Assembly (NCBI GenBank): GCA_041398825.1
Contig: JAWKTX010000001.1
Span: 558,001 to 622,000 of the forward strand
Direction: 5' to 3'
DNA: 64,000 nt
Source: Planctomycetaceae bacterium
GTDB lineage: Bacteria > Planctomycetota > Planctomycetia > Planctomycetales > Planctomycetaceae
This document shows, one piece after another, positions 1-9,592 of the stretch (positions within the stretch are counted from its first letter, which is position 1; the number at the start of each line of letters is the position of its first letter). Position numbers and translations under genes: made by a program. The notes beneath the pieces are model-generated. The model had not been told where the DNA came from and did no database searches. It worked only from the letters and a program-made list of their open reading frames with translations.

Positions 1-186
1 CGCGCCGCGGAACCATTGTTCGAGATCTTTTTCGAGTTCATCGTTCAGATCCTGAAGGCGAAAAACCCGGCGCATGACGAACCGAAAAAACGGGATTGCA
101 ATCAATCCGACTACAACCCGTGTCACCGGGCGCAGCATGGATTGAAACAGTGGCAGGTTCATCAAGGCTCGAAACAAGCTGCCCAC
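1..186 (-). CDS. Small membrane protein, C-terminus beyond left edge
   Basis: A leftward reading frame opens at a GTG at 186, with an AAAAGGG ribosome-binding-like stretch just upstream, and stays open to base 1 (62 codons). An in-frame ATG at 162 is a second possible start. The visible part has a hydrophobic stretch beginning VVVGLIAIPFF, between arginine-rich segments. A charged, probably helical stretch with LNDELEKDLEQWF follows and runs to the edge. This looks like a membrane or membrane-associated protein. I do not recognise the family. The rest of the gene lies outside the window. Confidence 0.55.
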   Translation of the reverse strand, partial: MGSLFRALMNLPLFQSMLRPVTRVVVGLIAIPFFRFVMRRVFRLQDLNDELEKDLEQWFRGA

Positions 187-372
187 GAACGAACGATCCC
201 TTTTCTAACGGGTGTGACCAACGACAGAGACACCCTGAAAACAGCAGAGTCTGAAATAGAATACTGAGTATGGCAGAACGATGGGCCACACTTTCTTCAA
301 GTTGACCTGAGTGGACTGTATCCTTTGCAGACACTCGACCACAACGGCTGAATCGTTTTCAGGATCAGATCA

Positions 373-1131
373 ATGTTTGGAATGGCTGGGGAAACGGAAT
401 TCGATGTCCGCTTCCAGATCTTCGGAATCCCCGTACGAATACACCCTGTTTTCTGGCTGTCATCGGCCTGGCTGGTGTGGGGGCCGGCAAATCGCAGGCC
501 CGAGCTCATCTTTATTGGTGTGCTTTGTGTGCTGATTTCGGTCCTGGTGCATGAACTCGGCCACGCACTGATGGCACGACGCTTCGGCTATCCATCCGAA
601 ATCGTACTCTATTTTCTTGGTGGCTATGCCACTTCAACCCACTTCTCGACCTGGCGCCGCGTGAAGGTGTCGGCGGCCGGCCCCGGGGCTGGGTTGGTAC
701 TCTTTGCTGTGACGTGGGCCATCACATACTTTTCACCAGACTTGTTTTTCCAGAGTCCCGGATTTGAGTTCGCCATGTACATCATGCTCTTCGCGAACCT
801 CGTCTGGAACATCATGAATCTTGTGCCGTGTCTTCCACTGGATGGAGGAAACATCATGGCAGCGCTTCTTTACCACTATCGAATTCGCTCACCGGAAACC
901 GTCGTTCGTCAGGTTTGCATTGCCTCATCGGGTTTCGTGGCATTGTGGGGGACGTATTGTTTTCAGCAGAATTCACAGGGGCTGCCGGCAAATGTGATTC
1001 CCCTGCCGTCATGGATGGTGCCGGGGATTAACGTCGACGCCATTCAGCCCGATCCCAAGTTCCTGATCATCATGTTCGGCCTGTTGTGCGCACACCATGT
1101 CAGCGAATACAACAACATCCGGCGGTATTGA
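373..1131 (+). CDS. Site-2 protease family (M50) membrane metalloprotease
   Basis: The 252-residue protein is an intramembrane zinc protease candidate. HELGH at residues 60-64 lies in a hydrophobic helix and supplies two zinc-binding histidines and the catalytic glutamate. LPLDGG at 154-159 supplies the third zinc ligand, Asp, as in M50 enzymes. Four to six hydrophobic segments surround these motifs, and no PDZ or CBS domain is visible, so this is a minimal S2P. A start at the ATG at 382 is also possible. The gene diverges from the small membrane protein to its left and stands alone. The substrate is unknown; members of the family cleave membrane-anchored regulators. Confidence 0.85.
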   Translation: MFGMAGETEFDVRFQIFGIPVRIHPVFWLSSAWLVWGPANRRPELIFIGVLCVLISVLVHELGHALMARRFGYPSEIVLYFLGGYATSTHFSTWRRVKVSAAGPGAGLVLFAVTWAITYFSPDLFFQSPGFEFAMYIMLFANLVWNIMNLVPCLPLDGGNIMAALLYHYRIRSPETVVRQVCIASSGFVALWGTYCFQQNSQGLPANVIPLPSWMVPGINVDAIQPDPKFLIIMFGLLCAHHVSEYNNIRRY

Positions 1132-1360
1132 ATGGCAATGAACATCAGAATGGCAGTGTCAGCTCGCCGTTTAAAGGATTCCTGGGGAATGCCCGGGAAC
1201 GGTGTTTCGACGTCTGACCTCCCCTGCCCTGACAACCTGTGAAAAAAGAAACTGCATTTCCCAGTGAGAGAATGATGCTCGGAAAACTTCGGTCAACCTG
1301 TCTCTTGCTGATGCGCCTGATTTCCTGCCAGGTCTACTCTCAACACACCGCTAACCTGAC

Positions 1361-1456
1361 AGCCTGTTCAAGAACGGGACTGGCTCGAGCAGGCGACCTG
1401 AAAACACGATGGTTTCCCGTCGTCCTGCGTGCCCGTCCCGGTTTTTCAACGGACAG
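1361..1456 (+). repeat. Dispersed inverted-repeat element, copy A
   Basis: This element of about 95 bp fills part of the 1132-1499 gap between two rightward genes. The left end reads CCTGTTCAAGAACGGGACTG and the right end carries GTCCCGGTTTTTCAAC, so the ends are inverted repeats. The centre contains GACCTGAAAACACGATGGTT. Copies occur at 23406-23497 (reversed) and 28935-29030, with most positions identical. The rest of the gap holds no convincing gene; a 73-codon frame at 1239-1460 simply reads through the element. Confidence 0.85.
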
Positions 1457-1499
1457 CTAAGCTAACGTTCCCTCCATCAGCATCGAAGGACTTTGAACG

Positions 1500-3593
1500 A
1501 TGAAACGAACGATCCAGACAATTCAGTTTCTGCTTGTTCTGATCAGTACGACGGCAGTGCTTGCAACCTTCGTTTCCTGCCCTGCGGATGGAGCAGATCG
1601 GTTGCTGACAGAAAATCCACAGCTCGCACGCTGGTTCGAGAACCAGGTTAAAGAAATTGAAGAGACCAAATCCCTGTTCAATTATGAAACTCTGGATGAG
1701 TGGACAGCTGCAAAACCAAAGCTTCGGCAGCAGCTGTTTGAAATGCTGGGGCTTTCACCGCTTCCCAAACGAACTGAACTGAATGCGGTGACGACAGGTG
1801 TCAGTGATTCTGATGAATTTCGAGTTGAACGCGTGCATTTTCAATCGATGCCCGGACTTTATGTGACCGGCAATCTGTATCTTCCCAGGCATGCCGACGG
1901 CCCCTTACCCGCGATTCTTTACGTTTGTGGTCACGGAAATAACAAAGTGAAGGATGTCAGCTACGGCAGCAAGACTTCGTATCAGAGACACGGCAGCTGG
2001 TTTGCTCGCAATGGATATGTCTGCCTGATTATCGATACACTGCAGCTGGGAGAAATCGAGGGTATTCACCACGGCACGTACCGCTACAACCGCTGGTGGT
2101 GGAATTCCCGAGGTTACACGCCTGCAGGCGTGGAAGCGTGGAACTGTATTCGGTCACTGGATTACCTCCAGAGTCGCTCCGAAGTCGATGGAAGCCGAAT
2201 TGGTGTCACGGGCAGATCCGGCGGAGGAGCGTATAGCTGGTGGATCTCGGCTCTGGACGAACGTATTCAGTGTTCTGTCCCTGTTGCGGGCACAACGACG
2301 TTAAGAGATCATGTTGTCAACGGATGTGTCGAAGGTCATTGCGACTGCATGTACATGGTCAACACCCATCGCTGGGACTATGCCACCGTCGCAGCGCTGG
2401 TTGCACCGCGGCCACTGCTGCTGTCCAACACCGATAAGGATTCGATCTTTCCGCTCGAAGGCGTCATCGAAATCCATCGTCAGGTTCGTCACATTTATGA
2501 CCTGTATCAGAAACCAGATCATTTTGGTCTGCAGATCACCGAAGGCCCTCACAAAGATACACAGGAACTTCATATTCATGCATTTCGCTGGATGAACCGC
2601 TTTCTGCGCCATAACGATGACATGATTGATACGCTGGCCGTGAACTTCTTCGAACCTCCGCAACTGAAGGTATTTAGTTCGCTTCCCTCAAATCAAAAGA
2701 ACACGCGAATTGACGAGATATTCGTTCCGACGGCTCAGAGTCCCGGGGGAGAAATCTCTGATCGCTCCGTGAACCAGTTTCAGCCGGAAACAGCAAATAA
2801 ACGCATCCACGAGATCGCCCTCCAATGCTTGCAGTCGTGGCCAGACTCGCATGAACACAAATATGCTGTCGACAAATCCGGCTTGCCCCTTAAAGCGGTT
2901 CCGCCGGGCAAGGTAACTGTCACGCGATACGAAACGGAATCACAGCCACTCGTCCCCATCGCCATCGACGTTCTGCAGAATCCGACGACGAAGCTGGAAA
3001 CGTGTCAATCCATTACTGTCATCCCCGGTGATACGAAGCTTTGGAACGATTGGCAGAGTTATTTTCAGGCCGATGCGAAAACGGCTGGAAACACCGGGAA
3101 TTCCATCGATGCTTTGATTCAGCAGGTCACACCAGATCATGCCGTCGCCTTCGTCTGGACGCGGGGGTACGGCCCAAATCAGTGGAAAGGTGACGATCGC
3201 AAGCAGATTCAGATCAAACGTCGATTTCAACTGATTGGTACGACCGTCGACACCATGCGCATCTGGGATGTTTGTTCCGCCATCCGAATGTTGCGGATGA
3301 ACAACGAGGCGATCGCGATCAAACTGCAATCAACATCATCGAATTCCAACGTATGTTTGCTGGCTTGTTTGTTCGAGCCCGTGAAGATGTTGTCTCTTGT
3401 GAAACGAGACAATGATTCAACATCAGATACCGCCATACTGAATCTGGACAGAACAATCACAACGGAAGAACTTGTCGCGCTGGCATTAACGCAATGCGAT
3501 ATCCAGGTTGATGCGATGGAACCAGAGTTTGAATTTGCCGCAAAGGTTTCAGAATCAAGCCACTGGCCCGGCCACAAATTGACGGCACGTTGA
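1500..3593 (+). CDS. Secreted alpha/beta hydrolase, acetylxylan-esterase-like
   Basis: The 697-residue protein begins with a basic-hydrophobic export signal (about residues 1-32). The first half is an alpha/beta hydrolase: a core strand PAILYVCGHG near 137-146, the nucleophile elbow GRSGGG with Ser240, an acidic loop TDKDSIFP near 311-318 that should carry the catalytic Asp, and a His near 351 in EGPHKDTQ. This resembles planctomycete acetylxylan-esterase-like hydrolases that may deacetylate polysaccharides outside the cytoplasm. The C-terminal 300 residues keep hydrolase-like strands but no clear nucleophile, and could be a degenerate second hydrolase half. It stands alone after repeat copy A. 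Substrate unknown. Confidence 0.8.
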   Translation: MKRTIQTIQFLLVLISTTAVLATFVSCPADGADRLLTENPQLARWFENQVKEIEETKSLFNYETLDEWTAAKPKLRQQLFEMLGLSPLPKRTELNAVTTGVSDSDEFRVERVHFQSMPGLYVTGNLYLPRHADGPLPAILYVCGHGNNKVKDVSYGSKTSYQRHGSWFARNGYVCLIIDTLQLGEIEGIHHGTYRYNRWWWNSRGYTPAGVEAWNCIRSLDYLQSRSEVDGSRIGVTGRSGGGAYSWWISALDERIQCSVPVAGTTTLRDHVVNGCVEGHCDCMYMVNTHRWDYATVAALVAPRPLLLSNTDKDSIFPLEGVIEIHRQVRHIYDLYQKPDHFGLQITEGPHKDTQELHIHAFRWMNRFLRHNDDMIDTLAVNFFEPPQLKVFSSLPSNQKNTRIDEIFVPTAQSPGGEISDRSVNQFQPETANKRIHEIALQCLQSWPDSHEHKYAVDKSGLPLKAVPPGKVTVTRYETESQPLVPIAIDVLQNPTTKLETCQSITVIPGDTKLWNDWQSYFQADAKTAGNTGNSIDALIQQVTPDHAVAFVWTRGYGPNQWKGDDRKQIQIKRRFQLIGTTVDTMRIWDVCSAIRMLRMNNEAIAIKLQSTSSNSNVCLLACLFEPVKMLSLVKRDNDSTSDTAILNLDRTITTEELVALALTQCDIQVDAMEPEFEFAAKVSESSHWPGHKLTAR

Positions 3594-3685
3594 TGTCGGA
3601 ACGATCTTGCAGAGGCCCCGTCCCTCAATCGAGAACCATGACTTATGGAGACTCGCATTGCCGGAAGTTTGTCCGGGGACTGAGG

Positions 3686-6600
3686 CTACTTCGTGACCGC
3701 CTGCAATTCGTTCTTTTGTTCTTCTGTGCCGTACTGTTCAATAAGCCGCGCACACTTTTCGCGAGTCTTCGGGTCGCTGCGGTTTTCGTACATCTGCAGC
3801 ATGGCCTCGGCCACCTTCTGCTGTTGAGCTTCACGAACTCCGTAACCCAGTCCCCAGAGTGCTCGATCCCAGTTGTTCCAGTCGGGATCGCTGAGTACTT
3901 CGATGAGCTTGTCGACGACAGGTTCGTTTTTGTCCGGGCTCGTCGCCAGAGCAAAGTAGATGGCGTCATGATGAGATTCCGGAGTGTCCACCAGTTCGAT
4001 CACCTGAGTCATCAGTTGATCACTGGTCTTTGCTCCCCAGAGTCCTCGCAGAGCTTCCCGTCGAATGCTGCGATCTGAAGACTTCAACAGATCCAGCACA
4101 ATGTCTTCGGATTTGCCACTGATTGTTCCATCGCCAAACATCATCAGTAGATGAGAAATCGAGTGTCCAGGGCGGGCAGCTTCCGGCTTTGAAAGGACAT
4201 CCTGAGCCAGAGCCAGATCTTCGGGCCTGCGATCCGTGTTGTACAAAGCGTACAGCGCCAACGTTACCAGATCCGGGTTCGATGACTGACACAATTCCAG
4301 AAGTCGTTCGCGATACTTTGCCTTTTCGAACTTCACGTCACCGGTCTGAGCCAGGGCCTGAGCAGCTGTGATGTTCTGAGCAACATCGTCGGCAAGCAAT
4401 GCCGCTTCAACTTCCGCCAGCGCCGCACCACGTTTTGCCGCGGTGTCTGAACCAATAGAGCGAATGTCCTTCAGCCAGGTTTCGAGCGAGTTTTTACTTT
4501 GCTCTGCACCGAGCATGTTCAGACTGGCCGTTTCATTGTCCACCGGTTTGATTTGTATCGTGTTCTGGTTCGTTTGTTCCGTGTCGGACTGGATGGCAGG
4601 AGACTTTACAAAAGTGTTCAGCTCGTCTTCAGACATAACTCCGGATTTCCGTCCGATGACCTGTCCCTTGCGCATAACGACGAAGGTTGGAATTCTATCG
4701 ACGTTCAATTGTCTGGCGGGCTTTGGATTCTTCGATACGTCCAGCATGTGAACGGCAATTGTCTTTGAATCGGCGAGCCGCTGAATCAAAGGTGTCATCT
4801 GCTGACAGGGTGCGCAATATGCCGCATGAAAATATAACAGGAATTCGGCCTGCATGTCCGCGTCCGGTGCTGAAGTGCTGGTCGCGGACGTCGCTGATCC
4901 CTCGCCCGCTCGTACGGGAACGGATGGGGCCATTTTTCCGATACTTGTCTTCAGTAGTGGACTCTTCGTTTTTGTGTAAATTCCAACCAGCAGCTGTAGT
5001 ACGGAATCTCGATAGGCCAGTTCGCTGCTGAGCAGGTCATCCACATGTCTGGCAAACATATAACCGGGATGCTGCTGCTGAAACAGGAGTGCCAGGTTGT
5101 TGTCCGTCACCTCGTCTTTTCCTGCCAGCAATTCAGCAACTGCAATGGCAACGACCGGATCCAGTGGCGGTGTAAAATGTTCGTCTCCGGCGCTTCGCCA
5201 CGCGCCGTATGTTTCTTCCGACGAAATCGCAAAGATCCAGCTTTCCAGCAGTCCCTGATGGGAGATGGGCTTTGATGTGAGCACCAGCTTCAACGCCTGA
5301 ACCGGGGCTTCTTCGGCCAACCCAAACAGACGCCGTCGTTCCTGGCTGATCCATGTGTCGTCAGCAGAATTTTCTGCCATTGTTTTCAGAAGCTGTAGTT
5401 TCCTGACCGCCGTTTCGTCAAGTGGCTCAGACGCCAGAACCTTGTCTGGTAGTTTTCCATCCAGCCGTGCAAGCTCACCCAGCAGCCACGACGAATGCGC
5501 GGCTTTGCTGTTCTCGCGGCTGTTGGTCAAGTCGCCGGAGATTGCACTGAAGTCGGATGAAACAAATGTCGTCAATAGTTCTTTTATCGTCGAAAGGTCG
5601 TGTCCTTCGTTGACGGTTTGGTAGTGGATCAGTTCTCCCATTGATTGCAGGATGTTCAGCTCTTCCTGAGACCAATCCACTGGCGCACGTTGTTGCAACC
5701 AATTTGTAGCAGCCTGCAGATAGTCGTCGATCCAGTCGGGAAGTTTCGCGTTGAATCTCCTGGCGTATGACGCGCTGAAAGGAAACTCCATGGCGTACAA
5801 AAACGTGGGATGATAGCTGGATTGAAGTGGCCGCATTGATTCGACAACGTCACGCCCCGCGATCGCTTCGTTCAGCCAGAATTCCCGGATCTGTTCCGGG
5901 GACGGTTTTTCAATCAGCATGTCGGCAGTAATCTGTTCACCCTGCTTCAGGCGACGGTTGATGTACTTTCCATTCGTGGCGCTCGTTCCCATGGCGACCG
6001 ACGTTTGCTCTTCGGTATAGACTGGTGTTATCGTGGTGTTGGAACTGTTGAGTTGCGTGAACGGAACCAGGTTGGTGCTCGCAACGGCGGCGTTGGTACC
6101 ACTGTAGGATGCTGCCGGAGCCATCGACGGCGAAGATGTTTCGCTGCTTTCGGACGAACTGGTGACGGTAGGGCCCTGCTGCATTTCGATGATCACGTTA
6201 TCCGGAATCAGACTGGAAATTTTCCAGGTGTCGCCGACTTTGATCAGTTCCATCTGTGTGGGAGCTGATGTGACTGTCACACCGTTCGATGAGTCCCGAT
6301 CGACTGAACGATTGGTTGCAATGGCTGTATCGCCGTTAACGGTGACCTGCCAGGAAGGCTTCGATTTCTGTTCTGCATTGGTCACTTTTGTTTCGTCGGT
6401 CGTCTGAATTGTCTGCAGGTTCTGAAGTTCCATGGTCAGTTCCGTTGCGAATGACTTTGGATCACTGAGTACACCCGCGGCCAGACGCAGTTTCCTGGAA
6501 TACTCCTCGACACTTTGTGTGGGCGATGGCCGGGCTCCCTGAAACAGCATCGACATATTCAACCCACCCGCCATTTCCTGATAAGCCGCCAAAGCTTCCG

Positions 6601-8014
6601 GCGACGGTTTGCCGTGACGGTATTTATCAACGATCAGGTTCATTCGGCCAACTGCCTGAAGAAAAGCGGCCACCTGTTGCTGCTCTGTGGCTCCCTCTGC
6701 TCCCTCCGCATTGCCAAACGCAGCTCCCAGGCCAGCGGCCATCTGCATCATACTTGTGGTTCGCAGCATCAGGCCGGCAAAGCGGTCGATCTCGTCGTCC
6801 GTCGTAATCTCGAAAAGCTGTTCCATAGTCTTCGATGGGGCCTCCGAATCTTCGCCGTTGATTTCGCTGACGTAATCCACAAGTTCCTGCGGCGTGGCAA
6901 ACGTTGGCAGTGTCTTCACACGTTTCCACGTCTGAACCGTGCCCACACTGCCGCTGAAGTCGACAGGGCGTGGAGCAGAACCGTCGCTCGGTGCCCACGC
7001 GATCGTCAGCGTGTTGTCTTCGACTTTGTAGATGCCAGTGTACAGCGGCGGGGCGTCCGGCATGTTCACTCGGAAGACATCGATCTGATATGGTTCGACA
7101 TCATAGTTCAGTCGCCGATTGAACTTGCTCTCGTGAGTCCCTCGAATCATTGTCCATTCCGTCGGTGACGTGCGAAGTTGCAGGTTGGATTCATGACTCC
7201 AGATCCCTGTCCCCGTGATCTTTCTGAGTGTCCAGTTTCCGTCCAGAGCTGCATCCATGTTCACGGAGTTGGAAAGTGTGGATTCCGGTGACGACAACCT
7301 GTTCAGGCCTTCGCCCTGCATAAGATCCGCTACGTGGCGTTCGACGATCTTTGCCGCCAGGGATTCTCGCCGCTCGTATCTCTCTTTGACTTCGATCAGG
7401 TTCAGTTCCGCAAGTTGCAGTCGTATCTGCTGAAGCTTCATCTGCGCCTCAAACGCCGTGTGAACGGCACTCTCCAGTTTCTGTTTCAGGGCCGCAACTG
7501 CCTTTGCATCCGGCGATTGCTGAGCTGCTGCTTTTCGGTATTCCATTGCAGCCTGACGCGATGCGGCCTCGGCAGATTGGTATTGAGTTTCGGCGGCCTC
7601 CCGAGCAGCCTCCATAGCCGTTCGATCGGCGGGTTGCGATTCAATACCTGCAGCGAGTGGGGATGTATTCTGCGTGTGCGTTCCCGCCAATCTGCCCAGT
7701 CGAGCGGTGTGCTCATTCTGCACTTCGAGCAGCTTTGCGTTCAGGCGTTCAAGCTGTTGTTCCAGGCGGACCACATTGGGATGCGTCGGGCCATACTGCG
7801 ATTTCTCTTTCTCAAGATCTAGTTCTGCCTTGACGATCTCCATGCGAAGGAATTCTTCAACATTCGTAGCAGAAGCCTGAGATGTCGAACCGGCATTCGG
7901 CAATAAAGTTTCCGTCGCTGATTGCTGAGCTGCCTCAGGAGTCTGTTGCTGACACAAGGCAATTTCAGCATGCCATGCAAACAGGCATATCATCAGAAGA
8001 ATTCGGTGAATCAT
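3686..8014 (-). CDS. Exported multidomain protein with TIGR03067-like, SAF-like, thioredoxin and HEAT-like regions
   Basis: I start at the ATG at 8014 because it has AAAGGGAA upstream and a signal peptide (MIHRILLMICLFAWHAEIAL) follows. The frame is open to 8200, but that stretch overlaps the kinase gene and looks non-coding. The product has 1442 residues. Residues 40-240 are mostly coiled coil. About 258-365 resemble the planctomycete TIGR03067 domain (GIYKVEDNTLTI). Around 680-700 is a short SAF-like motif. Near 1055-1145 is a thioredoxin fold with CAPC at about 1067 and a cis-Pro loop RIPTFVV. The last 250 residues are HEAT-like helices. It is the last gene of the sigma-kinase run, so it may be the regulated output. 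Function is not established. Confidence 0.8.
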   Translation of the reverse strand: MIHRILLMICLFAWHAEIALCQQQTPEAAQQSATETLLPNAGSTSQASATNVEEFLRMEIVKAELDLEKEKSQYGPTHPNVVRLEQQLERLNAKLLEVQNEHTARLGRLAGTHTQNTSPLAAGIESQPADRTAMEAAREAAETQYQSAEAASRQAAMEYRKAAAQQSPDAKAVAALKQKLESAVHTAFEAQMKLQQIRLQLAELNLIEVKERYERRESLAAKIVERHVADLMQGEGLNRLSSPESTLSNSVNMDAALDGNWTLRKITGTGIWSHESNLQLRTSPTEWTMIRGTHESKFNRRLNYDVEPYQIDVFRVNMPDAPPLYTGIYKVEDNTLTIAWAPSDGSAPRPVDFSGSVGTVQTWKRVKTLPTFATPQELVDYVSEINGEDSEAPSKTMEQLFEITTDDEIDRFAGLMLRTTSMMQMAAGLGAAFGNAEGAEGATEQQQVAAFLQAVGRMNLIVDKYRHGKPSPEALAAYQEMAGGLNMSMLFQGARPSPTQSVEEYSRKLRLAAGVLSDPKSFATELTMELQNLQTIQTTDETKVTNAEQKSKPSWQVTVNGDTAIATNRSVDRDSSNGVTVTSAPTQMELIKVGDTWKISSLIPDNVIIEMQQGPTVTSSSESSETSSPSMAPAASYSGTNAAVASTNLVPFTQLNSSNTTITPVYTEEQTSVAMGTSATNGKYINRRLKQGEQITADMLIEKPSPEQIREFWLNEAIAGRDVVESMRPLQSSYHPTFLYAMEFPFSASYARRFNAKLPDWIDDYLQAATNWLQQRAPVDWSQEELNILQSMGELIHYQTVNEGHDLSTIKELLTTFVSSDFSAISGDLTNSRENSKAAHSSWLLGELARLDGKLPDKVLASEPLDETAVRKLQLLKTMAENSADDTWISQERRRLFGLAEEAPVQALKLVLTSKPISHQGLLESWIFAISSEETYGAWRSAGDEHFTPPLDPVVAIAVAELLAGKDEVTDNNLALLFQQQHPGYMFARHVDDLLSSELAYRDSVLQLLVGIYTKTKSPLLKTSIGKMAPSVPVRAGEGSATSATSTSAPDADMQAEFLLYFHAAYCAPCQQMTPLIQRLADSKTIAVHMLDVSKNPKPARQLNVDRIPTFVVMRKGQVIGRKSGVMSEDELNTFVKSPAIQSDTEQTNQNTIQIKPVDNETASLNMLGAEQSKNSLETWLKDIRSIGSDTAAKRGAALAEVEAALLADDVAQNITAAQALAQTGDVKFEKAKYRERLLELCQSSNPDLVTLALYALYNTDRRPEDLALAQDVLSKPEAARPGHSISHLLMMFGDGTISGKSEDIVLDLLKSSDRSIRREALRGLWGAKTSDQLMTQVIELVDTPESHHDAIYFALATSPDKNEPVVDKLIEVLSDPDWNNWDRALWGLGYGVREAQQQKVAEAMLQMYENRSDPKTREKCARLIEQYGTEEQKNELQAVTK

Positions 8015-8127
8015 GGTCGCATTCCCTTTCTGCTGTCGCCCCTCCGGGGGTTTGGCTTGTTTTTGGCTGGTGTCCGATGACTCTCGTCTCCGGCAAGGCA
8101 AGGGGCTGTCGTCGCTCCGCGACTGGG

Positions 8128-9585
8128 TTAGTCTCGCAGTGTCTCCCTGAGATTGCTCAGGGTCGCTTCTAGTTGATCGAGTTTGCTGGAGTTGTCCCAT
8201 TCGAGATCGAATTCGGGAACATCCGAAACGCTGGATTTGGTTGGTGTGAGTGCTTCTTCTGAATCGCCAGGTTCAGCGGATTCAAATTCATTGGAAGCCT
8301 GTGTACTCTCAGGGGAAGATCTGAATTGTGACTTTGACATCCATAGCGCTGCCGTCGCGATTACGATCGCAGACATCAGCCCCATGAACCCGAGCAGCCT
8401 TCTGCGACCAGGATGTTCAGGAGTGATTCGCAACTGCAGTACTTTGGGTAGTGGTACCTGCGACGGCTGCTGTACGTGAGCCAGACAGTCTTCCAGCAAT
8501 TGTGCGACAACTTCAGCTGATGTGAATCTGGCGGCCGCGTCCTTGGCCAGCAGTCGATCAATGACAGAACATAACCATGACGGCAGATCTGTGCGAAGTT
8601 CCTGCACCGGGCGGTGTGGATGGTCGGTGATTCTTCGAAGAATGCCGTAGGGCGTTTCGGCTCGGAACGGCGGGTGACCAGTGGCCATGGCGTACATCAT
8701 GCTGCCCAGACTGAACAGGTCGCTGCGAGCATCGATGCCTTCCCCTTTGGCCTGTTCAGGGCTCATGTATTGCGGTGTGCCGGCAATGACTCCGCTCCGC
8801 GTCAGGCTGGCATCGTCGGCGGCTCGAGCCAGTCCGAAGTCGGTGATGAGTACTCGTTCCACGTTCTCCGGCAGCAGAACGTTTCCGGGTTTGATGTCTC
8901 GATGAACAAGTCCCTGATCATGGGCTGCCGCGAGTCCGCGAGCGGTTTGCATGGCAATTCGCAGGATTTCCGGAATGGATAGCGGGCCGTGGCGGTCGAT
9001 GCGTTTCTGCAGCGATTGGCCTTTGATGTAAGGCATAATCAGATACGGCAGATTATTGAATTCGCTGACACCGTGAATGGCGATCACGTTGTCATGAACA
9101 ACAGCCGCTGCCGCCTGGGCTTCCCGCCCGAAACGTTGTCGGGCGGCTCCACTGCTGGCATAGTGAGGTGCCAGCACCTTGATGGCGGCATAGCGATTTA
9201 ATGAAGCGTCGAAACCTTTCAGTACAATACCCATTCCACCCCGGCCGACGACACCGGAGATTTCGTAGCCCGCAAAACGTCCCAGCATATGTGGATCATC
9301 AGTTGGAGAAAGAAAGTCCAGATTTACTGGTGCGGGTGACTTCAGGCTGGCGATTGTTGCATCACATGGGACGGGATCATCGGGTGTGCGTACGGGATTT
9401 TCCGATGAGCTCAGAAAACTGCGAGCGTCGCTCCATAAGGAGGCATGAGCTGTTTGCCGTTGCAAAGCGCGGCAGCAGGTCACACATGTGTCCAGATGCA
9501 ATTCGAAATCGGCCTGCTGTTGTTCATCAAGCTCATCAGCCAGAAAGGCTGCAATCAGGGCCGGGTCACAGGAGGTCATTTTCAT
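8128..9585 (-). CDS. Ser/Thr protein kinase with N-terminal anti-sigma-type zinc finger and C-terminal TM helix
   Basis: The 485-residue product starts at the ATG at 9585, seven bases after the sigma-factor stop, with AGGAGG overlapping the end of that gene. Residues 1-45 resemble a zf-HC2 anti-sigma zinc finger (HLDTCVTCC). The kinase domain (about 107-370) has the glycine loop GRGGMG, Lys136 in AIKVL, HRD at 229-230 with IKPGN, DFG at 249-251 and a SPEQ activation-segment end. All catalytic residues are present. A hydrophobic segment near 398-417 probably anchors it, leaving a short acidic tail outside. The arrangement suggests that it receives a signal and controls the adjacent sigma factor. 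Confidence 0.92.
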   Translation of the reverse strand: MKMTSCDPALIAAFLADELDEQQQADFELHLDTCVTCCRALQRQTAHASLWSDARSFLSSSENPVRTPDDPVPCDATIASLKSPAPVNLDFLSPTDDPHMLGRFAGYEISGVVGRGGMGIVLKGFDASLNRYAAIKVLAPHYASSGAARQRFGREAQAAAAVVHDNVIAIHGVSEFNNLPYLIMPYIKGQSLQKRIDRHGPLSIPEILRIAMQTARGLAAAHDQGLVHRDIKPGNVLLPENVERVLITDFGLARAADDASLTRSGVIAGTPQYMSPEQAKGEGIDARSDLFSLGSMMYAMATGHPPFRAETPYGILRRITDHPHRPVQELRTDLPSWLCSVIDRLLAKDAAARFTSAEVVAQLLEDCLAHVQQPSQVPLPKVLQLRITPEHPGRRRLLGFMGLMSAIVIATAALWMSKSQFRSSPESTQASNEFESAEPGDSEEALTPTKSSVSDVPEFDLEWDNSSKLDQLEATLSNLRETLRD

Positions 9586-9592
9586 ACCAGAC

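Noticed and set aside
1239..1460. 73-codon frame
   Set aside because: It reads through repeat copy A, and the equivalent frame is not kept in copies B and C.
8015..8200. Longer start for the 1442-residue protein
   Set aside because: It would overlap the kinase gene end, has no ribosome-binding site and lacks protein-like composition; a signal peptide begins exactly at 8014.
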